NCBI GenBank assembly: GCA_036583965.1
Contig: JAZBQD010000015.1
Location: 18,914,310-18,978,309, forward strand
Direction: 5' to 3'
Length of the DNA stretch: 64,000 nucleotides
DNA from: Prunella strophiata
Taxonomy: Eukaryota > Chordata > Aves > Passeriformes > Prunellidae
The translations under genes and the position numbers were made by a program. This document shows, one piece after another, positions 13,301 through 24,500 of the stretch; the stretch's first letter is position 1; the number at the start of each line of letters is the position of its first letter. The notes under the pieces were generated by a model. That model had not been told where the DNA came from. It saw only the letters and a list, made by a program, of their open reading frames with translations, and made no database searches.

Positions 13301-14855
13301 TGTAGGTATAGAAATTAAGAAAAACTTTGAGGGAATTCATGCTTTCTCAGGCAAAGGCATTAATATCCATACACCTTCCAGAAAATTTAGTTCAATAACT
13401 GCTTTAAAAATGTCCTGTTTTTCACAGGATCTTGTGGTAGCAGACTTAGCCATAGCTGGTATATATGAAGCAATTTCAGACCATAGCTTTTCTAATGGAA
13501 TCCAAAGACACTCTGTTGCAAGGCATCCCTTAAGGAACAGGTTGCAGTGACTAACTCTATTTCACCTGAAATAACTTGTTTATATCTTTTCCTGGCTCTC
13601 AAACCAGAGGCAGTGCAGAATTTAGGGGGCTAATTTGCTTCTGTGAGCTACACTTTTTACATTGCTTGATTCATATGAAAAGTAAAGGACCGAAGATAGC
13701 AGTGGAAATATCTTCTGCTGAGGACATTCCACTTTATTTTTCATATAATTGTTCCTGAAGGAAGACAATTTCCCAATGAAGGTATAGGAATTAGCTTTAA
13801 ATCAAGTGTCTTCCTGCTATAGGAATTAGATTTTTAAGTGCCCTCCTGCAAACAAAAAATTTGCTCCATGACTACAAAATTAAGGACAATAAGTTCTTAT
13901 GAATTCCAGCTCACATTCATGTGGTAAAATAAACCTCTAAACTGTTTGTCAACTTGTCAACAGACTATGAAAAAAGCCTTTAAAATAAATATAGTTTCCT
14001 TCTTTTCTCTACACCTGCTTTAGTGAATATTTTTTCACATTCAGGTTTTGCACATAAATATCTTACTTGTTTTTACATTAGTGTGGCTTTTATCATGACT
14101 GATTTTTGCTCAACTAGCTGACAGTAGGGTCCCTGTCTCTTTGGATGCATTACTCCTTCAACCAAGGGTTGAAAATCACTCTCATGAGGCCCAGAGTCCT
14201 GGTAGAGAGCTGTGGAAGTGAGCTGAGGAACATTGTCTGATGCTCAGGAGGGACTGGGGAACTCTGCTGGGAAAGGAAGGTGCCTGTGCTGGGAAGGGAA
14301 GGAGCCTGGGCTGTGCCCTGGCACCAGGCAGCAGCTTGGATGGGGGCTGCCAAACTGGTACTGGGTGCACTATCAAAGCCAGGCTTGCTAAAGAGCACAC
14401 TGCAGTCCAGTCTTTAATTAAACACCAGAGTCTAAGAGTTAAGGAGTTGGTTCCTTATTCTACCACAGGAGAATAAGGACTGACCATGTGTGACCATGCT
14501 AACAATACTCACTTTTTCCTGGAATAAGAACTGCTTCAAGGAGATGTCACACTGCAGACAGCAGTGCATTGGAGAGATAACTGAGCTAGCTTTAATCAGG
14601 AAGAATAACGACTGCCTATCACACCATGAGCCTATACACAAATATCTGTATTGCTTCTGGTAGCCAGGCTACCTTGGATATCTTTGCACTGTGCTTGGTT
14701 TACACTAAAACCCTGTCCTTAGTATGGCAACATCCACCACAGATAGACCCCAGCCCAAGATGGAGCTTGCAGTTGTGAACATTGAACAACTGAGATGTAC
14801 AATGGCAGATTCCTGAATGTACTTCTAATTTAGGCACCATGGTCTGGACCAGGCA
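10366..14855. other. Unique non-coding DNA, longest frame 164 codons not credible
   Basis: The open frame 13056-13550 (+, 164 codons) is long for AT-rich DNA but has no domain, signal peptide or repeated motif. Its composition follows the local DNA, and no splice or promoter context supports it. The patches 12020-12340 and 14150-14410 are richer in G+C than their surroundings; the second holds overlapping frames on both strands, as expected when stops thin out. A T run lies at about 11627-11639. Confidence 0.5.
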
Positions 14856-14897
14856 GTGACACTTCTACTCATGGCAGAGTCATGAGTAGAAGTAATC
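14856..14897. repeat. 13 bp perfect inverted repeat (hairpin)
   Basis: The arm ACTTCTACTCATG at 14861-14873 is followed by a 7-base loop and its exact reverse complement at 14881-14893. The outer bases GTGA and TCAC extend the pairing around a small bulge. No transposon ends or target duplication are visible. A local template-switch event would give this structure. Confidence 0.85.
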
Positions 14898-17800
14898 ACT
14901 TTTTCTCCCTGGTTTCAGTGACCATATTTGTTTTAGACTGAGGTACTGCTCAGTACTTATGATGGTCACCGTTTGGCCAATTAAGGGAAACAGACACTTG
15001 TGGAAATGGAAATTAATTTTTTTATTTCCAGCTGTTTTCTTCATTTTCTGTTGGGACATCTCATTATCTATCTCTAACCAGACATCTTCAGTGTGCTATA
15101 GCTTTTGGGAGGTGTGCACAGAACTGTATTTTAGAAGTTGCATTGGGCTGACATAGGGATAGATGATGGAATTTTGATTCCTTTAAAAAACAAGCAACAC
15201 AGATAATATATAGTAGAGGGCTGGAGTTGTGGAACAGTCACAAAAATATCCTTCCACTTAATCAGCACTTAAATAGTTAACAATTGTTGCACTTCTATTA
15301 TCTTTAAGCTTCACAATGGACAATCAAACTGAATGAAGCAGTTTGGTTACATCACTGTTACAGATAAAATTTCAGGCTCCCTGAAGATTCAGAAAAGAGT
15401 GGTTTTTATCATCTCGTACCTGGTGCACATTTTAAAAGATCACAGTGATGAGCATATGGTAGCTGTTTTCATTTTTTATATATTTTTTGATTCAACATCA
15501 AGGAGATGATTCTGCAGCCAGTGATAACTATGAAGAGAAAATCCTGGGAGTTTAGTTTTAAACACAAAACAATGCAATAATCCCTATCAGTTGGGTGACT
15601 GCAAAAATCTAGGTTAACCAGACCCACTCGTCCCAAACAGTACTAATTCTGTGGTCTTAATTTGTAGGATTTCATGGGTTTTATTTTCCAAAACCTGACA
15701 TCTCTGCCTGTAGCTATCTCAAGTAGCTGACTCCTTTCAAGTGAATGGCATGGACAAAGCTTTACTGCTCCATACCATGGTTCAATCATAGCTTCAATTT
15801 TGCCTCTTTCATTAGTGAGTTTCAGGGAATGAGCAAGCCCAGAAGCAGAATTGTCTTTCTTTTCATTTATGAGATTCTTGACAGTGTTGAAGGTGGTAAC
15901 GAAATCCAGAGACAAGGGCGGTCATGATGGAGCTGAAGGATTATTCTAGTGATATTATACATATGTTGTCAATCTACTCATGTCCTCTCTCTTCTTAGCC
16001 TCCTCATGCAGTCATACATAAATAATTTACGTTGGGGAAGTCAAGAGGATTTCTGCAGATCTTTACCTATTTCAGCTGACAACACATGCTTCATCCTGGC
16101 TCTTGCCATGTAACAGCAAATCTGCTCAGTCATATAGCCAAGAGAGACATCCTGGCTCATTTGTAAAGGAAATGTCATTTCTTTTAAGCTCCTTCTCCTG
16201 CAAAAGTCTGGACCAGATGATATTTTGAGGTCCATTCAAACCTGGGCTATTCTGTATTTCTATACCATTAAACTTTACCTACAGTCTAATTTCTCAAGTT
16301 TTGCTGTTAGTTCTCATGTTCAATTTGTAGAGAATTCAGTGTCCTCACAGAGAATGCTCAGTATAGGCCACTTCAGTTTTTACCTCAGAAGGTTTCCTTC
16401 TTTTGTTTGGCATCCACTCTCTATTGACTTGTCTTTCTGGACTCAAGAAGTGGTCATCAAGCCTTTTCTGACATAGTGTTTCAGCTAGGAATGTCCTGCT
16501 ATTCAGACACTACTTTGCAGAAAGTTTCAGCTTGTCTGTTGAGCTGTGTCCTCATCCAGGACATCACCTCAGAGCTCTCACAGGACTGATGCTCACTCCA
16601 CTCTTGGTGTCACTGTGGTTTTGATGCACCCCCTTGTGCATCATGCACTGAGGAAGTCCATGCTCTGGCACAGCTATAAGGAGGCTCTTGCAATCCTCTA
16701 GTGGATTCCACCACAAACAAGTTTCTGATATTTATTTGGTATTTCTGATGTTCTAAGTTCTCATATTTATTTGGTATTCTACGATGATGAACAATGTGTG
16801 AAGAAGTGACTAGATGTAATTTCAGCCTCTGAAGTTTTAGCAGCTACTGTTTTCCAAAACATTCTTCTCAGCCACAATGAAAAAACATAAATATTCACAT
16901 ATCCCCAAACACCTTTAGGATAATTCACCAAGCCAACATATTTAAACTTCATGTCTGAGCCAATCAGACTGTCTTTAGATTCAGTGGAAGTGCAACTGGC
17001 AACTAGTTCATGTCATCTAAAATAGACATCTAAAATAGTATTCCTAAGATCCTGTTCTTTTCCACTAAATGAAAGACATTCAACTGTGGACAAGTCAGGA
17101 GTGCATCCCTCAGTATAAGGTGTTAAGGCAAAATAAAGGCTGTGAAGTGACTTTATAAGCATTTGTTGTGAGGAACATTAAAAAAGGCAGAGGATATTAA
17201 TGGGATAGTTGTTATCCTAGCAATAGATTAAGATAAGAGAATATAAAGAATGTAAACTAGGACTGTTAATATATAGCAATGATGGGCAGAAAGGGTGAAA
17301 AACAATACAACAAAATAGTTTGGTGACATGACATCTTTCAGAACAACCAGCACACACAAAGATAAGGAGGGGCACCATGCAAGTCTGTGTGAATGGGCAT
17401 CCAAAAAACAGTCAGGTCATTGTCAACAATGGCTAGAGACAGAAATAATGTATAAGATTCAATAAAGACTAGGATAGACAATTACCCTGACAAGTTATAC
17501 CAGGTCATAAACAAGAAGCTCATTCTCAGCTGGCACACTATGATCAGCTGTGGTTCTATCTTAAAGACAGTAGGTAGAGAAGAGATTTACTGATAGCTGA
17601 TTACTGCTGTTAGAGTCATGAGAGAACTAATTTAAATGATTCTGAAAATAATGTGTTTGGCTGTTTGAATAAGTAAAAAAATTAGTGTCAAGTCATAAAA
17701 AGTGTGTAGTAAGGGATAGTGGGTTTTGCTAGTTTATTCACGTTTTATTCAAACTTCTAGGTAACAAATAGAAAATATTCTGACTAAGGAAATGTAGATA

Positions 17801-18049
17801 ATGGGAAAATAGGGTTGTGAGGAGACCATCTAATATTCCCCCTGCTCCGACAGAGGATCTAGCACACAGCTCATAAGTGTTTAATTTATTTGATATGGAA
17901 AAGCATCAACTAAGATTGCATAAGTTTATTCATTTGAATGCTTCATTGCTTAAATATCTCATTTACAAAGTCATGTCTAATATATAACTCAAATTTTTAC
18001 AGAAAAGGGTTCCAATTATTACTGAACCTACCTATGGTCAACAAGTAAT
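14898..18049. other. Unique non-coding DNA
   Basis: No gene recognised. A local direct repeat of ATATTTATTTGGTATT occurs at 16728-16743 and 16763-16778. A second small duplication (CATCTAAAATAG twice) lies at about 17015-17040. The minus-strand frame 15643-15915 (90 codons) and overlapping frames at 16041-16476 show no family resemblance. Confidence 0.55.
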
Positions 18050-19750
18050 TTCAATCCTTTTGTAACAAACTTTTACTTATTGAAAGGCTGCTACCATGTC
18101 TGTCTCCCAGTCTGTTTTCTCCTAGACTAAACAAACCAAATTCTTTCAACCCTTCTTCATAGACCATGCTTTCTAAACCTCTAATCACTCTTGTCACTCT
18201 GTCCTGGACTCTCGCCAAACTCAGTTTTTCATAAAGCATGGTGCCCAAATCTGGATAAAATATTCCACCAGTAGTAGATAGACCAGAATAATTCCCTCCC
18301 AAATCTCACATCCTTCTTCTGCATCTTTTGACTAAGATTTTATTTTTGAAACAACATCACATTTCTGTCTCACATTCAGTCTGAGGTGCTGAAGATATTT
18401 TCTGCAGTACATCATTCTTTCTAGTTACCATCACCTTTGTGGTTTTGTGTTTGACTTCGCCTTTCTGCATGTATCACTTTATACTTTTTCCCCCCTCGGG
18501 TTTAATATCATTAATTGCAGATTTCAATGTTTCATTTTATTTCATTCTTCAAAGTGTGTGTAATTCTCTCTCCTAGTTTTGACATTCATCAATTATGCTT
18601 TCCAGTTCTTAATCCAGGTCACAAAAAATATTATGCATGGTTAAATTTGAAGTTTTATAGAATGCTATTGATGCATTCTCTTTGAGTATTGTTTTCAAAA
18701 ACAGTTGTTAATCTAAAATGAAATTATTTAATTGAGTTCATATATTATTTTCTTGGGAATGTAATATGACAGCATAAAAATCTTTACAAATAGCAAAGAT
18801 AAATCATCATTATATTATTCCAGTTTATTCCAGTCACTTTGACAAAGAAAGAAAATAGATAGGGTTGAGATAATGAGAAAAACCATGTTTATCTTCTATG
18901 TGCTTCATATTATTGGCTAATAATTAGATCCAAGGTTTTTTAAAAAATGTGTACAGTACCCTATGTAATTTTTTTCCCTCATTTTTATGAGTCAAGTGGG
19001 TTTTTTCTCATTCCTTGGTGTTTTAAATCTCCTCCACATTGCAGGGGTTCCTAACCATAATTTACTGGATTGTTTTCACTGGTGAAAATACATCTCGTTT
19101 GTGAACGTATTATCAGGTCCCCTTCCCTTCCCTTCCCTTCCCTTCCCTTCCCTTCCCTTCCCTTCCCTTCCCTTCCCTTCCCTTCCCTTCCCTTCCCTTC
19201 CCTTCCCTTCCCTTCCCTTCCCTTCCCTTCCCTTCCCTTCCTTCCCTTCCCTTCCCTTCCCTTCCCTTCCTTTCCCTTCCCTTCCCTTCCCTTCCCTTCC
19301 CTTCCCTTCCCTTCCCTTCCCTTCCCTTCCCTTCCCTTCCCTTCCTCTTTCTTCATTTTCTGTCTGCATTAAAGATTTCAATATTGGTTATGCACTGCTT
19401 ATGTTTCACAACTATTTACTGCTGTGACTTTAATTTTGTCTCTCCTATGAATGGCCAGTTCTTCTGAACTCCATTTTTCTTCACACAATTCTTTCCCAAG
19501 GAATTTACCTCCCCATAGCTTACCAACATTTTCCTTCTCAAAGTTTATTGTGACTACTTTCCTATTCTTCCTTTCACTATAATCAGTGAATCACCTTTTC
19601 ATTTCATAAATCTTCTGCCCACAAATTTGTCAAAGTCCCTCCTAAGTAAATCAAATATATATTGACTGTATCTAATTTCTTCTCTTTTTCTTCCAAAATA
19701 AAAGCTCTTCCTCCAAAACAGTCCAAAATAGAAAGATTTATATGAATAAT
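18050..19750 (-). mobile_element. Old CR1 LINE relic, minus strand, with internal pentanucleotide array
   Basis: Read as the reverse complement, 18050-18950 follows the 3' half of CR1 ORF2: a section around the GGTGCCCA/ATCTGG motif at 18239-18255, then the AGACTAAACAAACC motif at 18124-18137 toward the element's 3' side. Upstream on the element, 18835-18950 matches the section with TTGACAAAGAAAG and CTTCTATGTGCTTC. Similarity then weakens. It returns at about 19440-19745, whose motifs (TTTTCCTTCTCAAAGTTTA, CAAAACAGTCCAAAATAG) I recall from a more 5' section of the same CR1 type. The array at 19119-19345 lies between the two matching parts. All frames are broken; the family normally encodes endonuclease plus reverse transcriptase. 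Divergence is high, indicating an old insertion. The 18050-18950 part is firm; whether the 19440-19745 part is the same insertion is inferred. Confidence 0.72.
19119..19345. repeat. (CCCTT)n / (AAGGG)n pentanucleotide microsatellite, about 45 units
   Basis: About 227 bp of near-perfect CCCTT units. One phase slip (a missing C) occurs at about 19240 and one TTTCCC variant at about 19268. The strand is pure pyrimidine opposite pure purine with mirror symmetry, a type able to form triplex DNA. Every frame through it stays open and translates to Gly-Lys-Gly-Arg-Glu or Pro-Ser-Leu-Pro-Phe repeats; these are artefacts, not genes. Such a homogeneous array is likely length-variable between individuals. 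Confidence 0.97.
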
Positions 19751-19805
19751 AGGAATTGACTGACCTATTTTTTTTTCGTAGTACAAAAGAAAGAAAAAAT
19801 TAGTG

Positions 19806-20134
19806 GTATTGAAATTTGTTAAGTTTCAAGGTAAAGAAAAGATGTTTTTTCTCCCACAATAAATACATTGTAGAACTCACTCCTGCTACATACTGTGAAA
19901 GCAAGGAGTCAAATTCATGGAAGGATTATGTTTTAAAAATATTAATGATATAAAATACTGGGCTTCAGGGAAAAATTTAACCACTGTCATGTCTTAGAGT
20001 AGGCAATTTGAAAACACCCTGTTCATTTTTTTTCCCTTTCCCTTCTCCTTTCTTTCCAGAAATATCTGGGGTTAGCCACTGTCAAGATAAGAAAAGTGAA
20101 CTCCTAGGCTGATCCAGTTCTTCTACTTTCATGG
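19806..20134 (+). mobile_element. Old CR1 LINE 3' tail, plus strand
   Basis: The stretch follows the end of an old, turtle-like CR1 type. It has TGTAGAACTCACTCC early (the end of ORF2, normally encoding a VELCSLP-like motif), AAATTCATGGAAGGAT, then CCCTGTTCATT and a late block with GGTTAGCCACTGTCAAGA and CTAGGCTGATCCAGTTC. A T/C-rich expansion at about 20029-20058 interrupts it. The order and spacing fit an ORF2 end plus 3' UTR. It is non-functional and 5'-truncated at about 19806. Confidence 0.72.
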
Positions 20135-20180
20135 ATAACTTTGGCATTTAGCTTGTCTGCAAATTCTTTCTAGTCTAAAC

Positions 20181-21060
20181 ACCAGTAAGTAAATTCAAAC
20201 CATAAATAAAAAAAAACCATTAGCAGGCCAAAAAAGAATTTGAGGAACAACTTTCTAACAGCCTAAAGCTAACAATAAAACCATCTTTAGACCATAAAAA
20301 ACCCAGAAGTCTGCCAGGGAATCTGTAGAGCTGATAGATGGTGAAGGTGAAAGAGGGAAGCTCAATGAAAATAAAACTTTAGCAGTTAGGAAAACCTCAG
20401 AGAATTCCTTGCATTAAGTTTCACTCTTGGGGAGCATAAAGGCAGTCCAACACTTGCCTCTTTCAATGAAAAGGACAAGTTAGGAGAACTGTGTCAAACA
20501 AGAGCACAAATTAAAGATGTTTTAGAGCCTATGGCTGAAATTAAAGAACAAATCTTTAGAACCATTCACTCAAGAGCTCTCCAAGATCTCAATGCATTGC
20601 TGGACTCTGGACACTCACTGCTGTGCTCTGGCTCAGTCTCAGCACAGCAGCATGAGAAGGGGCAAATGTGACTTCAGTTTCTAAAAAAGAGCTCCAGGAG
20701 ACACTCTTGACACCATGGGTCAGCAAGGCTCATTTCTGTACCAGAAAAGCTGGTAGCAACAGACACTAGTTAACCTCTGAGTATAAAGGAGAGGAAACAA
20801 AGAAAGGGGTTACACTGACAGTGGACAAAACTACAAGAAAGCACTCATGCATCTTTGTGCTGATCCAATTGAGTTTCAATGAATCTAAAGTGACATACAT
20901 TGGGAAAATAATCCTAAAGGTAAATGAAACAGCAGTAATAGAATAACAGATAGCTGTTACTCTTTAAAAGGAGATTCTGGAGATGGTCTGGCTATTTGTT
21001 TTGCAAACCTCAGGCCAGTGCTGTAGTGCAACCACTAAGTGCTGACAGCATATCAAGGAG
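20181..21060 (+). mobile_element. Old CR1 LINE ORF2 relic, plus strand, catalytic section deleted
   Basis: 20181-20360 matches the linker between endonuclease and reverse transcriptase: GGCCAAAAAAGAATTTGAGG, then AGTCTGCCAGGGAATCTGTA. 20380-20450 matches the AATTCCTTGCATTAAGTTT section. 20560-20760 matches the start of the reverse transcriptase (CACTCAAGAGCTCT; GCAAATGTGACTTCAGTTT). 20805-20915 matches a much later part, near the CATTGGGAAAATAATCC motif, and 20945-21050 the block after it. In an intact element several hundred bases with the YxDD catalytic core lie between 20760 and 20805; here they are absent, so the copy has a large internal deletion as well as point decay. It sits just downstream of another CR1 tail in the same orientation. 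Since a 3' tail precedes an internal segment, these are two separate insertions. Confidence 0.75.
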
Positions 21061-21429
21061 CTGTTACATGGGCAGCCTCTGTCTCCGGAAACCCCTAATC
21101 CATGATGAGAGTAACACGATATTCCAGAAAAAAATACTGTTCTCTTCTTGCCCTGGCTTTCTTTGCTTGGTTTGGATTTTTTTTTTTTTTTTTTTTTGAA
21201 TCTGCTACTAGCAACCATTGGACACAGGACAACAGTCTAGATGGATGTTTCCTCATCTCCAGTACAAACATTCTAATGTTCACATGAATTATTGCTGGAT
21301 TTGCAAGCTAGCCCCAAATTTACACTGAAGAAGCAGCCACCAAATTCCCCACATCATACAGTGATGTATTCCCCCCTGGAACCTTTTCTGGTTTTGGTTG
21401 AATATTTCTTGAGTTACCTGAAAATTTAT
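21061..21429. other. Unique DNA with a 21-base T run
   Basis: A T homopolymer of 21 bases lies at 21177-21197. The overlapping open frames on both strands at 20964-21287 run through this tract and the CR1 relic next to it and are not genes. Confidence 0.65.
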
Positions 21430-21562
21430 GGCCAGATTTTTAAAACTGCACATAAACATACTTTTTTAATCAGCTAATGCAGCAGATAAATTCATGTTTA
21501 GGCACCTAAAACTAGGAGATAAAAACATGCTTAGGTGCCTAAATACCTTTAAAATATGGCCC
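21430..21562. repeat. Relic of a palindromic MITE-like repeat with TTAGGCACCTAA motifs
   Basis: The stretch opens with TGGCCAGATTTTTAAAA and closes with TACCTTTAAAATATGGCCC, which are imperfect reverse complements. Inside are GTTTAGGCACCTAAAA (about 21498-21513) and GCTTAGGTGCCTAAATA (about 21529-21545), themselves palindromic. This matches what I recall of an old amniote palindromic element with GGCCAGATTTTCAAA-type ends and TTAGGCACCTAA blocks. Similar single blocks occur at about 36195-36260 and 62191-62206. The element has no coding capacity. Confidence 0.6.
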
Positions 21563-24500
21563 TACACATCTTTGAAGATGATGCCAAGACTTCTGTGGAC
21601 ATCGTTAACATAGGGCTGAACTTCAAACATATTCAGCAGGATTCAGATAATGCACAGAGCCCATCTTGGCAAGAGCTCCTCTTAAAGGTTAAGAACTAAA
21701 AAAGGAAATTCTCCTACAGAGATGGATTATGCAAAGAAACTTTTGGGAAATGACAGTTTTGGGACCCTCCTTTATCTTGATGAATAAGAGCAATGAAAAA
21801 CAAGGAAAGATACATAAGGAAACAGAGATAAGAAAACAGATAAGAAAAGAATGCCAAAGCTTTTAATATTTACTGCCATTGGAAAGCAATATGCCACTGG
21901 GGAAGTGAAAAGATTATGTTTCAAAAACAGCGACCTTGAACTTTTTGGTTTTTTCTGACATGATAGAAGCACCTGAAGAAATACTCACCTATAAGAAAGA
22001 GCATTAACCTACACAGGATGGACTCTAAGAAGAAAACTTGGAAGTTTATCCCTTTTTAGGAAAAAAACATGTGGCAGATCAGATAAAAAAGGTAATTAAT
22101 ACTGTCTTGCAGATCTGAATTGAAACAATCTTTGAGAAAAAAAATTGTCATGACCAAATTCTATCCTTTTCTTTTCCAAGGTACATACCTTTTTGGAACA
22201 GAACATCAATACTAAGCAATATTTCAATTAATTTCTTTGCAGTGAATACTAATTTATTAAAAAAAAGTTTCATTCTGCATTATGAAAAGGGATTGCATCT
22301 CTTACTGAAGACTGTGGTCTACTGGCACTAATTTTACTTATTAGTCCGACTTCAGTCTTGAGTCAAGACGATTGGTGACCAAATGACTTTTTCACTGCTC
22401 CTTATATCTTGCAGTGAAATTGCTGTAATATATACCTCCATGCCTATGGCCCTAAAATCTGCAGCAAATTTAGTTTTTAAAGATTTCAGTAATAGCTTTT
22501 TACAAATATTACTATTTTTCTGGTGGACTAAGTCTGGTCTGTGATTGTGCTCTTTCACTTTTGACTTCCACTTTTTGTTGCTGTTTATAACTGAGAAAAG
22601 CATATTCTATTGTCCTGACATAGAAACATTCCTCATGTAAACTATGGAGATGTAAATGAATTCACATGGGGTTTAGCCAATAAAATACATTGAACATGTA
22701 TTGTTCCAGATAATGGGCATTTTTCTTACATTAAAAGTCAGCAAATATGTTTCTCCAGAGATCACTCTGATGATGGAGAATATGCTGATAAAATGGACTA
22801 CAACAACACCAGGAGAAACAAAGGTATCTCTCTATAAATCAGAATTTGCTAATAAACCTGAAAAAAAATGAAAGATTTGTACAAGTGAAATCAAGAGCAA
22901 TTGCAATGTGCAGTGATAGTTAACGTAGTCAATCATTTCCACAGCTAGACCTCTATATATTTGACTGACTAGCAGCAATTCTCCTGCTATGACTTTCTTG
23001 ATATTGAAACTGGGTTTTATTTTGCATTTTATTAATCTTAAAGCAGCTACATAGTTGCAGCTAAATAATTATTATCAGTTCCATGTTATTATACTGAGGA
23101 AAATATATTGTGATAATTGTAATGGACTTTTGATGTTATTTTGCTGATCAGCTGCACCATTTTAGTAGTTTTGCACATCTGTATACATGACACTAGTTAT
23201 GCTCAGGAAGAGTTAAAGAGAATTTAAAACAATATACAATCTCCATAGCATTTGCTAATTCACAAAATATGTGAATTATCTTCATTTCAAATTTCTTTAC
23301 ATAGTGATGACCTCAGTTATATATTCAAATAAAATTTTGTTCATATTATTTTAAATTTCTAATAAAAGACTTAATTCTTTTGTCTCTTTGTCAATGTTGA
23401 TTTTATTAACCTCAATTTTCAAACATGCTTGTTAAATAGTCAGCAGTTATCATGAGGTCATGTAAATGAAAAACAAACACAATGCTTCTTTATATTCCTG
23501 ACTGGAAAATAGTACAGTTTCTCAGAGCCCACCACTGGTAAATGCTTTCCCTGAGTTCCTCACTTGAGTTTTTTACCCAATTTTTCATATAATGTAATTA
23601 AAAGGAGTGCTGAACTTAAAATATACTGTTTATTTTACAAGGTTGATTTGCCTCAGGAGAGTATCTAAACAGATTTGGCACTTTAATACTTGGGGGAAAC
23701 TCATTCTTGGCTTAACTCTTGATAGATACACTCAGAGATGTGTTTTGTCCTTTTATTTTGCAGAAATAGTTTGTACTGATTTATCCCTTTATTCAGTTTG
23801 GAATCATCCAAGACTTAGAAAGATGTAGGAATATTATGGACTATCACTTTAAGTCCCATTCCACTCAAAAATCCTTTGAGTAAAGTAAGGCAACTAAATT
23901 TAAAGTTTAAAATAAGACAATCCTTGCAGTAAAAATCAGCCACTTATCAGTATACTTCCATGCAGCTCATTTGGAATTCAGAATTTGGAACACAAATTTA
24001 GAATATTGAACATGGCATTATTCATTACCTGGCACACAGTCATTCAAGGCAGTTAGCCAAACAAGCTATCTCTCTACTTACAGGTGAAACAACATTTTTG
24101 AGAATCTTAAAAATTTGAAAACATTCATAAATCAAAATATGAGGATTTCTAAGAGGGAAGCTAACATCATGCCAATTTTAAGTACACTGGATATGGAAAC
24201 AAGTCAGCAGTTAAAAAGGATTCTCTGACAGGCACTTCCACTCATTCAGACAATATCAATTAGTGTCTGCAGAGTGGACTTACCCACGATGATGTTTCAA
24301 TCCGTGTGTTTTCCAGATGCAAGGAGACTCTATTAAGAGACTCTATTTTTCCTCTCTTTGTTTTATACTGCTTCAAAAGGAACAATTAATAGTGAAGGTT
24401 AGGACATGAATAGGGGTATAGAATTGGTGTTTAAACAGAAGTTTGAATACCTGTCAGGTCCAGAAACTTTTCCACTGATCATCACCACTCTTCACAATGA

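Noticed and set aside
13056..13550. 164-codon plus-strand open frame
   Set aside because: No family motif, ordinary local composition, no supporting signals. A search for homologues would be decisive; none is suggested by the residues.
17040..17640. Possible LTR with AATAAA at about 17460
   Set aside because: No paired LTR, TG/CA ends, target duplication or primer-binding site was found.
19051..19427. Four frames of about 100 codons with GKGRE- or PSLPF-type repeats
   Set aside because: They are translations of the pentanucleotide microsatellite, whose five-base unit keeps all frames open.
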